Source of the DNA: Mycolicibacterium neworleansense
GTDB lineage: Bacteria > Actinomycetota > Actinomycetes > Mycobacteriales > Mycobacteriaceae
Assembly (NCBI RefSeq): GCF_001245615.1
Contig: NZ_CWKH01000001.1
Span: 2,852,001-2,916,000 of the forward strand
DNA length: 64,000 bases
Direction of reading: 5' to 3'
Shown here: positions 8,569 through 17,329 of the stretch, piece by piece
Position numbering within the stretch: position 1 is the first letter of the stretch
Layout of the letters: each line of letters opens with the position of its first letter
Notes under the pieces: generated by a model
Told to the model about the DNA's origin: nothing
Databases searched by the model: none
What the model saw: only the letters and a program-made list of their open reading frames with translations
Position numbers and translations under genes: made by a program

Positions 8569-9306
8569 ATGTCACTGACATCGAAAGTCGCGTTGGTCAC
8601 CGGGGGCAGCCGCGGGATCGGCGCCGCGATCGCGCAACGCCTGGCCGCCGACGGCGCCGACGTCGCCATCACCTACAACTCTTCGCCGCAGCGGGCCGCC
8701 GCAGTCGTCGACGCGATTACCTTGTCGGGAGCGAAAGCCGTTGCGCTGCAGGTCGACAGTGCCGCACCCGATGCCGCGCGGCGCGCCGTGGACGCGGTGA
8801 TCGCGACGTTCGGCCGCCTCGACATCCTGGTGAACAACGCCGGGGTCTTCCCCACCGGTCCGCTCGACCAAATCAGTGCCGACGACATCGATCAGGCCAT
8901 CGACCTGCACGTCCGCGCGCCGTTGCTGTTCAGCCAGGCCGCCGCGGCCGTGATGGGCGAGGGTGGCCGCATCATCACCATCGGCAGCACCCTGGCCGAC
9001 CGCACGCCGGCTCCGGGGATAACGCTGTACTCGGCGACCAAGGCCGCCGCGGCCGGGTTGACCCGTGGGCTGGCCCGGGATCTGGGGCCGCGCGGGATCA
9101 CCGCCAACGTGGTGCACCCGGGTAACACCGACACCGAGATGAACCCCGCCGAAAGCCCCGATGCGGCCGCGGAGCTGCCCAACATCCCGCTGGGCCGCTA
9201 CGGGCAGGCCAGCGAGATCGCCGCGGCGGTCGCCTATCTCGCCGGCCCGGATGCCACGTACGTCAACGGCACCACGTTGACCGTCGACGGCGGCATCAAC
9301 GCCTGA
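8569..9306 (+). CDS. Short-chain dehydrogenase/reductase (FabG-like)
   Basis: 245 residues, the standard classical SDR length. Visible motifs are the cofactor loop TGGSRGIG (11-18), NNAG, the catalytic Ser in ITIGS, YSATK (Tyr-x3-Lys), and the C-terminal YVNGTTLTVDGG. It should oxidise or reduce a carbonyl/hydroxyl substrate with NAD(P)H; the substrate is not evident. A GGAG Shine-Dalgarno sits seven bases before the ATG. It is the first gene of a probable three-gene unit with sugE (16 bp downstream) and iunH, divergent from a TetR gene. TetR-SDR pairs of this kind usually respond to electrophiles or quinones, which is inference here. Confidence 0.9.
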   Translation: MSLTSKVALVTGGSRGIGAAIAQRLAADGADVAITYNSSPQRAAAVVDAITLSGAKAVALQVDSAAPDAARRAVDAVIATFGRLDILVNNAGVFPTGPLDQISADDIDQAIDLHVRAPLLFSQAAAAVMGEGGRIITIGSTLADRTPAPGITLYSATKAAAAGLTRGLARDLGPRGITANVVHPGNTDTEMNPAESPDAAAELPNIPLGRYGQASEIAAAVAYLAGPDATYVNGTTLTVDGGINA

Positions 9307-9322
9307 CGTCCCGGAGGCGACG

Positions 9323-9640
9323 ATGTCGTGGATCCTGCTGATCTTCGCCGGACTGCTGGAGATCGTCTGGGCGCTGGCCATCAAACAGTCCGAGGGCTTC
9401 ACCCGACTGTGGCCGAGCGTGTTGTGCGTGGTCGCCGCGGTGGCCAGCTTCGTGATCCTGGCCCTGGTGGTCAAACACCTGCCGGTCGGCACGGCGTACG
9501 CGGTGTGGGCCGGCATCGGGGCGGTCGGGGTCACCATTGCCGGCGTGGTGCTGTTCAGCGATGCGCTGACACCACTGCGGATGACGTTCATCGCTCTGAT
9601 CGTGGTGGGCCTGGTCGGCCTGCGATTTGTTGAGCAGTGA
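9323..9640 (+). CDS. sugE: SMR-family efflux protein, SugE/Gdx type
   Basis: 105 residues and four hydrophobic helices, the small multidrug resistance size. MSWILLIFAGLLEIVWALAIK carries the essential membrane Glu in helix 1, and LPVGTAYAVWAGIGAVG in helix 3 is the SMR signature. The GLLEIVWA and SEGFTRLWPS pattern matches SugE/Gdx, a guanidinium-proton antiporter, rather than EmrE. It works as an antiparallel dimer; no partner gene is needed in the Gdx subtype. A GGAGG Shine-Dalgarno precedes the ATG by five bases. No guanidine riboswitch is seen upstream, so it probably depends on the SDR promoter. The substrate assignment is from family knowledge. Confidence 0.88.
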   Translation: MSWILLIFAGLLEIVWALAIKQSEGFTRLWPSVLCVVAAVASFVILALVVKHLPVGTAYAVWAGIGAVGVTIAGVVLFSDALTPLRMTFIALIVVGLVGLRFVEQ

Positions 9641-9666
9641 GCCTGCCCGCCCTTAAGGTTGGCCAG

Positions 9667-10707
9667 GTGACATCCCTGCCAGTGTTCGCCGACGTGGATA
9701 CCGGAGTCGACGACGCCATGGCACTGGCATATCTGCTGGCCAGTCCCGAAGCCGAGTTGGTCGGTATCGCCTCCACTGCGGGAAATGTTCCGGTGCAACA
9801 GGTTTGCGCGAACAACCTCGGACTGTTGGAACTGTGCGGGGTGACCGGCATCCCGGTGTCCAAGGGATCCGAGCAGCCGTTGAGCGCACCGCTGCGTACC
9901 GCCGAGGACACCCACGGACCACAGGGCCTGGGATACGCGCAATTGCCGGAGACCGACCGGCTGCTCACCGCGCATGACGCCGCCGAGGCCTGGGTGCGGG
10001 CCGCCCGCGCCCACCCGGGTGAGTTGATCGGACTGGCCGTCGGCCCGCTGACCAACCTGGCGCTGGCCATGCGCGCCGAGCCCACGCTGCCCAAGCTGCT
10101 GCGCCGCCTGGTGATCATGGGCGGGGCATTCGACTACCGCGGCAACACCACTCCGGTGTCGGAGTGGAACGTCAGCGTGGACCCCGAATCGGCCGCTGAG
10201 GTGTTCGGCGGCTGGAACGCTGCCTGGGGGCTCGACGACGCGACGCATGTGCCAATCGTGCTGGGCCTCAACCTCACCGAGAACGTCGCGTTGACACCGG
10301 CACTGCTGAACCGGCTGGCGACCGCGGCCGGTTCACCGTCGGCGCCGATGAGCGTCCTCGACGAGCGGGGTACCCGGTCGACGGCGGCCAACCCGTTGAT
10401 CCGCGTGCTTGAGGACGCCATGCGGTTCTACTTTGAGTTTCACTTCGACACCGACGACGGGTATCTGGCCCACCTGCACGACCCCCTGGCCGCCGCGGTC
10501 GCGCTGGATCCGGGGTTGGTGAGCTACCGGGAAACCACTGTCGATGTGGAACTGAGCGGCACCCTGACCCGCGGTATGACGGTGGCCGACTGGCGCGGGC
10601 ATTGGGGCCGCGCACCCAATGCGCTCATCGGCACGGAGGTCGACCCGGTGGTGTTCTTCGACCGGTTCATCAGCCGGGTCGGAGCTTTCGCGCAGCGCCT
10701 GGGCTGA
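9667..10707 (+). CDS. iunH: Inosine/uridine-preferring nucleoside hydrolase (Rv3393-like)
   Basis: 346 residues. The N-terminus VFADVDTGVDDAMAL is the Ca2+-binding DxDxxxDD signature of the nucleoside hydrolase fold. VGPLTNLALAMRA, VIMGGAFDYRGNTTPVSEWNVSVDP and the later HDPLAAAVALDP complete the active site. It hydrolyses the N-glycosidic bond of ribonucleosides for salvage. GTG 9667 is chosen because the fold starts there; a GTG at 9637 overlapping the sugE stop (GTGA) is the alternative and would couple translation. The 3' end faces imuB with 18 bp between stops. This position next to imuB matches Rv3393-Rv3394c. Confidence 0.9.
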   Translation: MTSLPVFADVDTGVDDAMALAYLLASPEAELVGIASTAGNVPVQQVCANNLGLLELCGVTGIPVSKGSEQPLSAPLRTAEDTHGPQGLGYAQLPETDRLLTAHDAAEAWVRAARAHPGELIGLAVGPLTNLALAMRAEPTLPKLLRRLVIMGGAFDYRGNTTPVSEWNVSVDPESAAEVFGGWNAAWGLDDATHVPIVLGLNLTENVALTPALLNRLATAAGSPSAPMSVLDERGTRSTAANPLIRVLEDAMRFYFEFHFDTDDGYLAHLHDPLAAAVALDPGLVSYRETTVDVELSGTLTRGMTVADWRGHWGRAPNALIGTEVDPVVFFDRFISRVGAFAQRLG

Positions 10708-10725
10708 GCCACCCGCGCCCGCGCC

Positions 10726-12315
10726 TCATTCATAGGCACCCTCCAGATACCACCGGCGCTGCCGGTAACACAGCAGCAGAGCCAGGTCGCCCCTGCCGTC
10801 TCGCTCGTCACTACCCAGCAGCACCTGGACCCGCGCGGTGCGTCCAGCCCCCCGATTCTCCGGATCCCACCACCGCTCGTCGACCGGCCACGGCCCCGCC
10901 CACCAGCGCAGCCTGCCGTCGCGGCGACCGGCGCCGGCCAGTTGCGCCGGATCGGCCGAGAACAGGCCGCGGCTGGTGACCCGGACCGGGTTTCCCTGTC
11001 CGTCAAGAAGTTCCACCGGATCATCGAGCAGTACAGTCGGCGAAGGTTCTGGCAGTTGACCGGGCCAGGGCTGCCGAGGGTCAGCGCGCGGTACCGGCTC
11101 ATCTCCCAGCGGGGTGAAGGTGATGCGCTCGGCCGGCCCGCGGCCACCACTGAGCACCGGCACCTGCACCGCCTCCGGCCCGAGCAGACCCTGAACCCGC
11201 AGCAGCGCACGCCGGGCCCGCAGGCGGTCCTCCTCCCCTATCCCTCCCCACAGCGGCAACTGCAGCGCCGCCGCCGACACCACCTCCACCGGGCGCAGGC
11301 TCAGCACCGTGACCGGAGCGGTGGGCCGGTCGGAGGTGCGGCGGTTCAGCCAGCCGTCCAGCTGCCAACGCACCCGGTCGGCGGTGGCGTCCTCGGTCAG
11401 CGGTTCGGCACACCGCCAGACCCGTTCCAGCTCTTCACCATTGGCGGTGACGGCATGGATGGCCAACCGGGTACAGCCCACCCCGGCCGCCTCCAGATGG
11501 CGATGCAGGTCACTGGCCAGTGACCGGCCGGCGAAGGCCGCGGCATCCACCCGTTCGATCGGCGGGTCACAGTTCATCACCGCATCGAGTTCGGTGGCCG
11601 GATCCCGCCCAGAGGGGCCCCGGTCGGGCTCCCCACAGGCGAATCGGTGCGCCGTCACCGCATCGGCCCCGAACCGGGAGGCGACATCGGTGCGGGACAA
11701 TTCGGCGAACTGCCCCAGGGTCCGGATGCCCATCCGCCACAACAGGTCTGCCAGGTCTTCGCGACCGGGGGCGGCCAGGGCCGGTTCGGTGGCCAACTGC
11801 CGGATCGACAACCCGGACAGGAACGACGCGTCGTTTCCGGGTTCGACGATGCAACCGGCCCGGGCGGCGAAGACCGCGGTGGAAAGTTGATCGGCGATAC
11901 CGACCTGACATTCGGCCCCCGCCGCGGCGACGGCATCGATCAATCGTTCGGCCGCAACCGCTTCGGACCCGAAGTAGCGGGCCGCACCACGCACCGAGAG
12001 CACCAGCAGGCCCGGGCGCAGCACCTCGGCACGCGGCACCAGATCGTCGACGGCAAGCGTCACATTCTCGAAATGGCGCGCATCCCTGGCCGGGTCGGCG
12101 GTGACGACATGAAGTTGTGGGCACCGCGCCTGCGCCTCCCGGCGACGCAGCCGGCGCCGGACCCCGGCCGCACGCGCCGACGCCGAGCAGGCGATCACCC
12201 GGTTGGCCAGGGTGACCGCGACCGGCACCGTCGACGTCAAACCTGCCGCCGTCGCCGCGGCCACCGCCGGCCAGTCCATACACCAGAGGGCCAGCACCCT
12301 GGAATCCGCGGGCAC
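10726..12315 (-). CDS. imuB: ImuB, catalytically inactive Y-family polymerase-like mutasome protein
   Basis: 529 residues, GTG start at 12315. It has the little-finger and palm architecture of Y-family polymerases, but the second catalytic motif (normally SxDE) reads LSVRGAARYFG (residues 106-116), so the acidic residues are missing, as in known ImuB. A beta-clamp binding motif QLPLWG is at residues 352-357, and a long C-terminal tail (after about 400), which in the family contacts DnaE2 and ImuA', is present. It acts as the adaptor bringing DnaE2 to the clamp during translesion synthesis. It begins 3 bp after the imuA' stop and shares its LexA-controlled promoter. Confidence 0.95.
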   Translation of the reverse strand: MPADSRVLALWCMDWPAVAAATAAGLTSTVPVAVTLANRVIACSASARAAGVRRRLRRREAQARCPQLHVVTADPARDARHFENVTLAVDDLVPRAEVLRPGLLVLSVRGAARYFGSEAVAAERLIDAVAAAGAECQVGIADQLSTAVFAARAGCIVEPGNDASFLSGLSIRQLATEPALAAPGREDLADLLWRMGIRTLGQFAELSRTDVASRFGADAVTAHRFACGEPDRGPSGRDPATELDAVMNCDPPIERVDAAAFAGRSLASDLHRHLEAAGVGCTRLAIHAVTANGEELERVWRCAEPLTEDATADRVRWQLDGWLNRRTSDRPTAPVTVLSLRPVEVVSAAALQLPLWGGIGEEDRLRARRALLRVQGLLGPEAVQVPVLSGGRGPAERITFTPLGDEPVPRADPRQPWPGQLPEPSPTVLLDDPVELLDGQGNPVRVTSRGLFSADPAQLAGAGRRDGRLRWWAGPWPVDERWWDPENRGAGRTARVQVLLGSDERDGRGDLALLLCYRQRRWYLEGAYE

Positions 12316-12318
12316 GGC

Positions 12319-13026
12319 TTATCCGCCTGCCGCACATGCCGACCCGATGCCCCGCCCCCGAGCGCGCATGGTCAGCCGGATCCGGCTGATCCGGCCGTGC
12401 CCGGGTGTCGGGGCGTCTGGGCCGGAACCGGCCACTTCGTAGCCGCACACCCGGGCCTCCAGCCGGGCCGATGCGCCCTGCCAGTCACCATCGGTGACCA
12501 GCAGGGTGCAGCCCTTCTGCCGGGCCCGCGCCACCATCACCCGGGCCCGGCTCGGCGGTACCGAACGCCCGCCCAGCCCGAGCACCACCAGGTCCATCCC
12601 GTCCATCAGCACCGCGGCCACCTCGACCGGATCGGCGCCCGGATCGGGGATCACCGCGAGCCGGCTCAGATCGGCACCCATCTCCACCGCGGCCAGCAGG
12701 CCGACATCGGGTTGCCCGATGATTGCCGCATGCCCACCCGCCGCCGTCACCGCCGCCACCATCCCAAGCGACAGTGACCGGGCGCCGGAAGCCACCGCGA
12801 CGGACCCGCGTGGCAGCATCGTCGGCAGGCCCTCGGGCAACGTCTCAACCAGCGCCTCAGCTGGCTCCAGCAAAGATTCCGGCGCCGGGACGACCGCCGG
12901 GGACCGGGGTACGCCGCGGTGCGCCTGGCCGACCCTCCCCGACACCGAGGCAATCTTGCGGCGGAGGTGTTCTACCTGTTCAGACCGGGTGAGCAGGTGC
13001 AAATCGCGCTCTGCCGCAAGAGTCAC
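12319..13026 (-). CDS. imuA: ImuA', RecA-like mutasome accessory protein
   Basis: 235 residues from a GTG at 13026 ([21 protein letters not shown]). This start has a strong GGAGGT six bases upstream. The longer frame from 13098 would run through the LexA box and is therefore rejected. The protein resembles mycobacterial ImuA' (Rv3395c): an N-terminal helix, a RecA-like core with [19 protein letters not shown] in the Walker-A position (no canonical GKT) and a Gly/Arg-rich end. It works with ImuB and DnaE2 in induced mutagenesis. The dnaE2 gene lies only 11 kb away in this window. Confidence 0.92.
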   Translation of the reverse strand: MTLAAERDLHLLTRSEQVEHLRRKIASVSGRVGQAHRGVPRSPAVVPAPESLLEPAEALVETLPEGLPTMLPRGSVAVASGARSLSLGMVAAVTAAGGHAAIIGQPDVGLLAAVEMGADLSRLAVIPDPGADPVEVAAVLMDGMDLVVLGLGGRSVPPSRARVMVARARQKGCTLLVTDGDWQGASARLEARVCGYEVAGSGPDAPTPGHGRISRIRLTMRARGRGIGSACAAGG

Positions 13027-13062
13027 AACAACACCTCCAACACCATCTGTTTCACCCGATTT

Positions 13063-13078
13063 TCGAATATATGTTCGA
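13063..13078 (-). promoter_or_regulatory. LexA (SOS) box and promoter of imuA'-imuB
   Basis: On the minus strand TCGAAC-ATAT-ATTCGA, one mismatch from a perfect palindrome. A TATATT -10 element lies inside the box, giving a leader of roughly 30 nt that contains the GGAGGT of imuA'. This indicates direct LexA repression of the mutasome operon. Confidence 0.9.
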
Positions 13079-13297
13079 TGGCTCGAGTAAACACCCACCC
13101 CCCGACAGCGTCAAGCTGCCGGAGGCGGTCACCGGCCCCGGAGAGCAGGGCCGGACGGAATGGCTCTGCGACCGCGCGGACCTTAAGTTAGAGTTCCGTT
13201 CACCAGAACCCGCTTCGGGATGGGACTGGCCACGACTTGCGTTGCAAGTAGTGGGAATCCACTGCGATTCGCCGAAGGCCAAGTTCTGTAACAGCAC

Positions 13298-13313
13298 GGG
13301 GGACAGTGAGGAC
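13298..13313 (+). repeat. Conserved leader motif, copy 1
   Basis: GGGGGACAGTGAGGAC just upstream of the first small lipoprotein ATG. It recurs with one change (GGGGGACAGTTAGGAC) at 17309-17324 before the second lipoprotein gene. It shows that the leaders were duplicated together with the genes and includes the AGGA ribosome site. The rest of the 293-bp gap 13027-13319 shows no gene; it holds the LexA box at 13063-13078. Confidence 0.6.
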
Positions 13314-13319
13314 AGCATC

Positions 13320-13601
13320 ATGAAGTCTGGGCAGTTGACTCGTCGGCTCACCGTCATCGCGGGCGGTGCGGCAGTCATCGGGATGATCTCGTTCACCGCG
13401 GCGTGCGGTACCGAGGAGAAGGGTCCCGAGACCACCACCCCGACCACGACGACAACGACGACAACCACCTCGCCGGCCACCCCGGCACCGCCGCCATCGG
13501 TCGAGCCGACCGAGAAGTCGATCAACCCCACCGGCGGCAACCTGTTCACGCCCGAGGTGAAGGCACCGCCGGCACCGACCGCGGTCCCCGGCGACAACTA
13601 G
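13320..13601 (+). CDS. Small Thr/Pro-rich lipoprotein, copy 1
   Basis: 93 residues. A basic N-terminus (MKSGQLTRR) and hydrophobic stretch end in FTAAC, a plausible lipobox with Cys near residue 29, so lipid anchoring outside the membrane is expected. The mature part starts GTEEKGPETT, continues as a run of Thr and Pro with almost no structure, then a conserved end EPTEKSINPTGGNLFTPEVKAPPAP. I do not recognise a named family. A paralogue with the same layout is at 17330. It is 31 bp upstream of the sedolisin gene and probably cotranscribed. The ATG at 13320 is preferred over a much longer upstream frame because it begins the signal peptide. Confidence 0.78.
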   Translation: MKSGQLTRRLTVIAGGAAVIGMISFTAACGTEEKGPETTTPTTTTTTTTTSPATPAPPPSVEPTEKSINPTGGNLFTPEVKAPPAPTAVPGDN

Positions 13602-13632
13602 ACGCGGAGCGCAGAAAGTCGGTCGTTCGCCC

Positions 13633-15264
13633 ATGGCCGGGATGAACATCGCCCCCGGGCGGGCGGTACTGGCGCTGATCCTGTTCAGCGCCCTGCTGGT
13701 TTCCGACCTGCGAACCACTCCCACCGCGGAAGATTGGGCGTACGGGCCCACCCATATCACGGGTCCGTACGCCCAATTACTTTCCGCCTCAACCGATCTC
13801 GGCCCCGCCGAGGACGGCTCGGCACAGCTCACCATGACGCTGCGCCACACCACCCGACCGGCCGCGCTGTTCGGGTGGGCCGAGGCGAATTCGCTGTCGA
13901 TCCGGTGGCGCCCCGGTGACGCCTGGGCGATCGCCGAAGGCCGATCCCCGGCAATGGCATCCGCATTCGGGGTGGACATCCACGACTACCGGGGCAGGCG
14001 CGGTCAGGAGTTCTACGCCTCACCGCAGCAGCCGTCGATACCCGAACCGCTGGCCGGGGAGGTGGCCGAAGTCGGCCGCATCCTGGGCTACACGCCCTAC
14101 CGAATGTCGCTTCCGGACCTTCGGAACCTGCCGACCGACGTACCGGACCAGGGCCTGACTCCCCAGGGTGTGCTCAACACCTACAACCTCACCGAGCTGG
14201 CGAAGCAGGGATTCACCGGCAAGGGCACCACCATCGTGTTCTTCGCATTCGACGGTTTCGATCAGACCGATCTGGACACCTTCGCCACCACCTTCGGCCT
14301 GCCCAGGTTCACCCCCACCGTGGTCGGCGGGCAGCCGAGCGCACCACGCGGTGAGACCACCATGGATCTGCAGGTGGCCCATGCCATCGCACCGGATGCG
14401 CAGAAGGTCGTCGTCAATGCCCGCCCGACGGTGCAGGGTGACGGCGCCTACGAGAAGATCGGGAAGATGCTGGAGTCCGCGGACCAGCAGTTCCCCGGCG
14501 CGGTGTGGAGCTTCTCCATCGGCTGGGGCTGCGACAAGCTGATCACCGCCGCCGACCTCGCCCCCGTCCGCTCCGCCTTGGCCACCGCACATACCCACGG
14601 CACCACCGCATTCAACGCCAGTGGCGACCTGGCCGGCCTGGAATGCAAAGGCGGACAGGACTGGTCGTCCGCACCGGGCAAGGACGACATCGGCCTGGAC
14701 TCGGTGGCCTCCCTGCCGGAGATGACCGATGTCGGCGGCACGACGCTGTCTACCGACGCCGATGGCGGCTGGCTGGCCGAGCAGGCCTGGTTCGACGTCC
14801 CGCTGTCGCAGGGCACGGGTGGCGGAGTGTCATCCTTGTTCGACCGTCCGGACTGGCAGCAGGGGCTGACCGCACCGGGCAGCACCGAGGCCGGCGGTGA
14901 CCAGAAGCGGCTGACTCCCGACATCTCCGCGGTCGCCGACCCGTTCACCGGCGTGAAAATCGTTCTGAACGGCCAGGTTCTGGTCGGCGGCGGCACCTCC
15001 CAGTCCGCGCCGCTGTGGGCCGCGATGGCCGCGGTGATGAATCAGTACCTGACCGCCCACGGCGGCCACGCCATCGGTGACTTCAATCCGCTGCTCTACC
15101 GCATCGCCAAAGGGGCACCGCTGCCGGCTTTCCGTGACGTCACCCTCGGCGGCAACGCGGTGGCCAGTGCCGCACCCGGCTACGACATGGTGACCGGGCT
15201 GGGCACACCCGATGTGGAGAACCTCGTCAAGAACCTCCTTGTCCTGCAGAAGGCGAACCGATGA
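13633..15264 (+). CDS. Secreted or membrane-tethered sedolisin (S53) serine-carboxyl peptidase
   Basis: 543 residues. A signal anchor (about 8-25) is followed by a pro-kumamolisin activation domain (about 33-160) and the catalytic domain. The catalytic set is readable: Glu241 and Asp245 in GETTMDLQVAH, the oxyanion Asp332 in NASGDLAG, and Ser456 in GGGTSQSAP. The Ca2+ site shows as FRDVTLGGN near the end and the GYDMVTGLGTP motif. Sedolisins are usually active at acid pH, which fits an envelope enzyme in acidic niches (inference). Its stop overlaps the next ATG (15261-15264), so protease and zinc-ribbon membrane protein are made together. No equivalent protease lies in the second cassette copy. 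Confidence 0.92.
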   Translation: MAGMNIAPGRAVLALILFSALLVSDLRTTPTAEDWAYGPTHITGPYAQLLSASTDLGPAEDGSAQLTMTLRHTTRPAALFGWAEANSLSIRWRPGDAWAIAEGRSPAMASAFGVDIHDYRGRRGQEFYASPQQPSIPEPLAGEVAEVGRILGYTPYRMSLPDLRNLPTDVPDQGLTPQGVLNTYNLTELAKQGFTGKGTTIVFFAFDGFDQTDLDTFATTFGLPRFTPTVVGGQPSAPRGETTMDLQVAHAIAPDAQKVVVNARPTVQGDGAYEKIGKMLESADQQFPGAVWSFSIGWGCDKLITAADLAPVRSALATAHTHGTTAFNASGDLAGLECKGGQDWSSAPGKDDIGLDSVASLPEMTDVGGTTLSTDADGGWLAEQAWFDVPLSQGTGGGVSSLFDRPDWQQGLTAPGSTEAGGDQKRLTPDISAVADPFTGVKIVLNGQVLVGGGTSQSAPLWAAMAAVMNQYLTAHGGHAIGDFNPLLYRIAKGAPLPAFRDVTLGGNAVASAAPGYDMVTGLGTPDVENLVKNLLVLQKANR

Positions 15265-16469
15265 CCGACACGCCTGACGACACTGACGTGCCGACCACCG
15301 AATGCCGCGTCTGCAAGGTCGATGTGCCTGACGGCAAGTACTGCGGGCTGTGCGGGGTGCCGATCGACAAGGAGCCAGGAGACGGGCCGGAATGGTTGCG
15401 CCTCAGCGCGTCCTGTGTCGCCCCCGATGAGCACCTGCTGCGCCCGTCGATCGCCAGCTCGCTGTTCCCCCACCTGTCTCACCAATCCCGCACCCCGTTC
15501 CGCGTCGCGATGCTGGCCTTGGTGGCCGGGCTGGTGGCGTGTGCTCTGTTCCGGTTGCCCGCGGCCCTGATAGCGGTCGCCGCGCTCGGGCTTCCGCTGC
15601 TGTTTCTGATCTATCTCTATGAGTCCGACGCCTTCCGTGACCTTCACCGCGCCAACCTCGCCCTGACCATCGGGCTGGGAATCGCGCTGGGCGTCGGTTG
15701 GGTTCTTCTCACCGGCCACGTCATGGCCAAGTCCTACGGTGTACCACTGGGTTCCGGGGTGACCGGATTCCGGATCATGCGCAACGGCTTGGGGATTCCA
15801 TTGGGCGGCGCGATTCTGATGCTGGTGCCCGCCGTCGTGGTCCGGTTGACACGGCCCGCGAGCCGGGAATCTCTGGACGGCTTCATGATCGGCGCGCTCG
15901 GCGCGACGGCCTTCACCGCGGCAGCCACCCTGACCCGACTGGCACCACAACTCACCACCGGCATGGTGGCGCGCAACCGCCCGATGTCCGGGCTGATCGT
16001 TGAAGCCGGAATCCGCGGTGTCGCCGTACCTTTGACCGCAGCAGCCATCGGCGGTCTGATCGGTGCGGCGTTGTGGTTCACCCGTCCGGCCACCAAAGTC
16101 GACAAGCACGTCGGATACGTCCGGCTGGTGATGTTCTCGTGCGCGTTCGCAGTGTTGATCGTCTACACGGCACTGGGGCTGGTCGATGTCGCCCGTGTCC
16201 CCCAGTGGATCCAGTTGACCGTGCACATCGGCGTCGCGGTGATGGCGATCCTGGCACTACGCGTCGGTCTGCATCTGGCGTTGCTGCACGAAGCGCAAGA
16301 CGAGATCGCCTCTGACCAACCCATCTACTGCCCACGCTGCGGCCACATCGTGCCTGACATGTCGTTCTGCCCACACTGCGGTGCGGCCACCCACGCGTCC
16401 TCGCGTACGTCCAGAGAACAACGCCGCGAACACCGGCCGGTACGTGACGCAGGACCGGACGCCGGATGA
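15261..16469 (+). CDS. Polytopic membrane protein with N- and C-terminal zinc ribbons, copy 1
   Basis: 402 residues. The N-terminal CRVCKVD...CGLCG (residues about 15-32) and C-terminal CPRCGHIV...CPHCG (about 353-371) are zinc-ribbon Cys pairs. Between them lie about nine hydrophobic helices. The segment ESLDGFMIGALGATAFTAA recalls the DGxxxGxxxGxxF helix of PrsW-type membrane proteases, but the catalytic Glu residues I would expect are not evident, so protease activity is doubtful. It overlaps both neighbours by ATGA, forming a tight operon with the sedolisin and the anchored domain protein. The second copy is fused to that anchored domain (17666-19474), which argues that the two proteins form one complex. 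Confidence 0.82.
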   Translation: MTDTPDDTDVPTTECRVCKVDVPDGKYCGLCGVPIDKEPGDGPEWLRLSASCVAPDEHLLRPSIASSLFPHLSHQSRTPFRVAMLALVAGLVACALFRLPAALIAVAALGLPLLFLIYLYESDAFRDLHRANLALTIGLGIALGVGWVLLTGHVMAKSYGVPLGSGVTGFRIMRNGLGIPLGGAILMLVPAVVVRLTRPASRESLDGFMIGALGATAFTAAATLTRLAPQLTTGMVARNRPMSGLIVEAGIRGVAVPLTAAAIGGLIGAALWFTRPATKVDKHVGYVRLVMFSCAFAVLIVYTALGLVDVARVPQWIQLTVHIGVAVMAILALRVGLHLALLHEAQDEIASDQPIYCPRCGHIVPDMSFCPHCGAATHASSRTSREQRREHRPVRDAGPDAG

Positions 16470-17185
16470 GCACGTTCTTTCCCGGATACGCGGTGCCCGT
16501 CGCCACCGGAAGAACCCGGGCCGTCCGCGGAACGTCAGCACTGAAAGTGCTGGGCATCCTCGTTACCGGAATCGCCCTGGTGGCCGGCATCCTGGTCTGG
16601 ATCTCACATACGACGAGCAGACCCCCGGCCCGCTATATGTGCCCGCCCGACTGCGGGCGTCCCCCGACCGGGGAGGCGGTCGCGATCAACCCGGTGTTCA
16701 CCGCACCCGACGGCAGTTTCTCGGTCTCCTACCCGGTGGCCTCGTCGGCCTACAAGGTCACCACCAATCCGACGGGTGTCACCGCGGAATTCCAGGCCGG
16801 TGACGGCGGCATGCTGCAGCTGTTCAGCGAGCCCGCGGGTGGACGCAGCGCCGAGGACATCGCGAATTCCCTGGTCAAAAAGACATTTCCGGACACCAAG
16901 ACCGCCTACAACATCCCCAACGCGATGGTCGGTTATCACCCGGGGTTCGGCCTGGTCGCCGACTGCTGGCCGCAGGGCGCCACGAGCAGCTACATGCGGA
17001 TGCGCGTGCTGGTATTGGTCGCGGTGAAGGACGACCTCGCGCTCGTCGCCTCGGCTGTCGGACCGTACCGGGAATTCGGGCCCGGCTCAGGTGCCAGTAA
17101 ACCCTCGGGCGCCAACCTGCAATTGGCCCTGGACATGGGCAAGTACGTCAACAGCTTCCGCTGGCGCGGAGATCCCAGCCGCTGA
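16466..17185 (+). CDS. Membrane-anchored extracytoplasmic domain protein, copy 1
   Basis: 239 residues. One transmembrane helix (about 25-48) is followed by RPPARYMCPPDCGRPPTGEAV and a roughly 170-residue domain that starts FTAPDGSFSVSYP and ends ALDMGKYVNSFRWRGDP. The pattern resembles PsbP/Mog1-like folds of mycobacterial lipoproteins such as the LpqN group, but this is a guess from strand pattern. The same domain, about half identical by eye, forms the C-terminus of the fused protein at 17666. The topology puts the domain outside the membrane, on the same side as the sedolisin. The ATGA overlap with the zinc-ribbon gene indicates coupled expression. Confidence 0.78.
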   Translation: MSTFFPGYAVPVATGRTRAVRGTSALKVLGILVTGIALVAGILVWISHTTSRPPARYMCPPDCGRPPTGEAVAINPVFTAPDGSFSVSYPVASSAYKVTTNPTGVTAEFQAGDGGMLQLFSEPAGGRSAEDIANSLVKKTFPDTKTAYNIPNAMVGYHPGFGLVADCWPQGATSSYMRMRVLVLVAVKDDLALVASAVGPYREFGPGSGASKPSGANLQLALDMGKYVNSFRWRGDPSR

Positions 17186-17308
17186 ACCCGCCGGTTCGGT
17201 ACCGACGTCGGCGCCGATTGAAAAGTCGCAATTGACGCCCATGCCGGACGGCGCGGGGTTAAAGTTTGCTAGCAATTCGATTCGGTTGCTGATTCTGCAC
17301 CGCCCAGC

Positions 17309-17324
17309 GGGGGACAGTTAGGAC
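17309..17324 (+). repeat. Conserved leader motif, copy 2
   Basis: GGGGGACAGTTAGGAC, 15 of 16 positions identical to 13298-13313 and at nearly the same distance (5 versus 6 bases) from the following lipoprotein ATG. It marks the start of the second cassette copy. Confidence 0.6.
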
Positions 17325-17329
17325 TAATC

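Noticed and set aside
8572..10248. 558-codon minus-strand frame
   Set aside because: Antisense to the SDR, sugE and iunH genes, all of which are clearly homologous on the plus strand.
13027..13098. Longer ImuA' start at 13098
   Set aside because: It would place the LexA box and -10 element inside the coding region; GTG 13026 has GGAGGT at the right distance.
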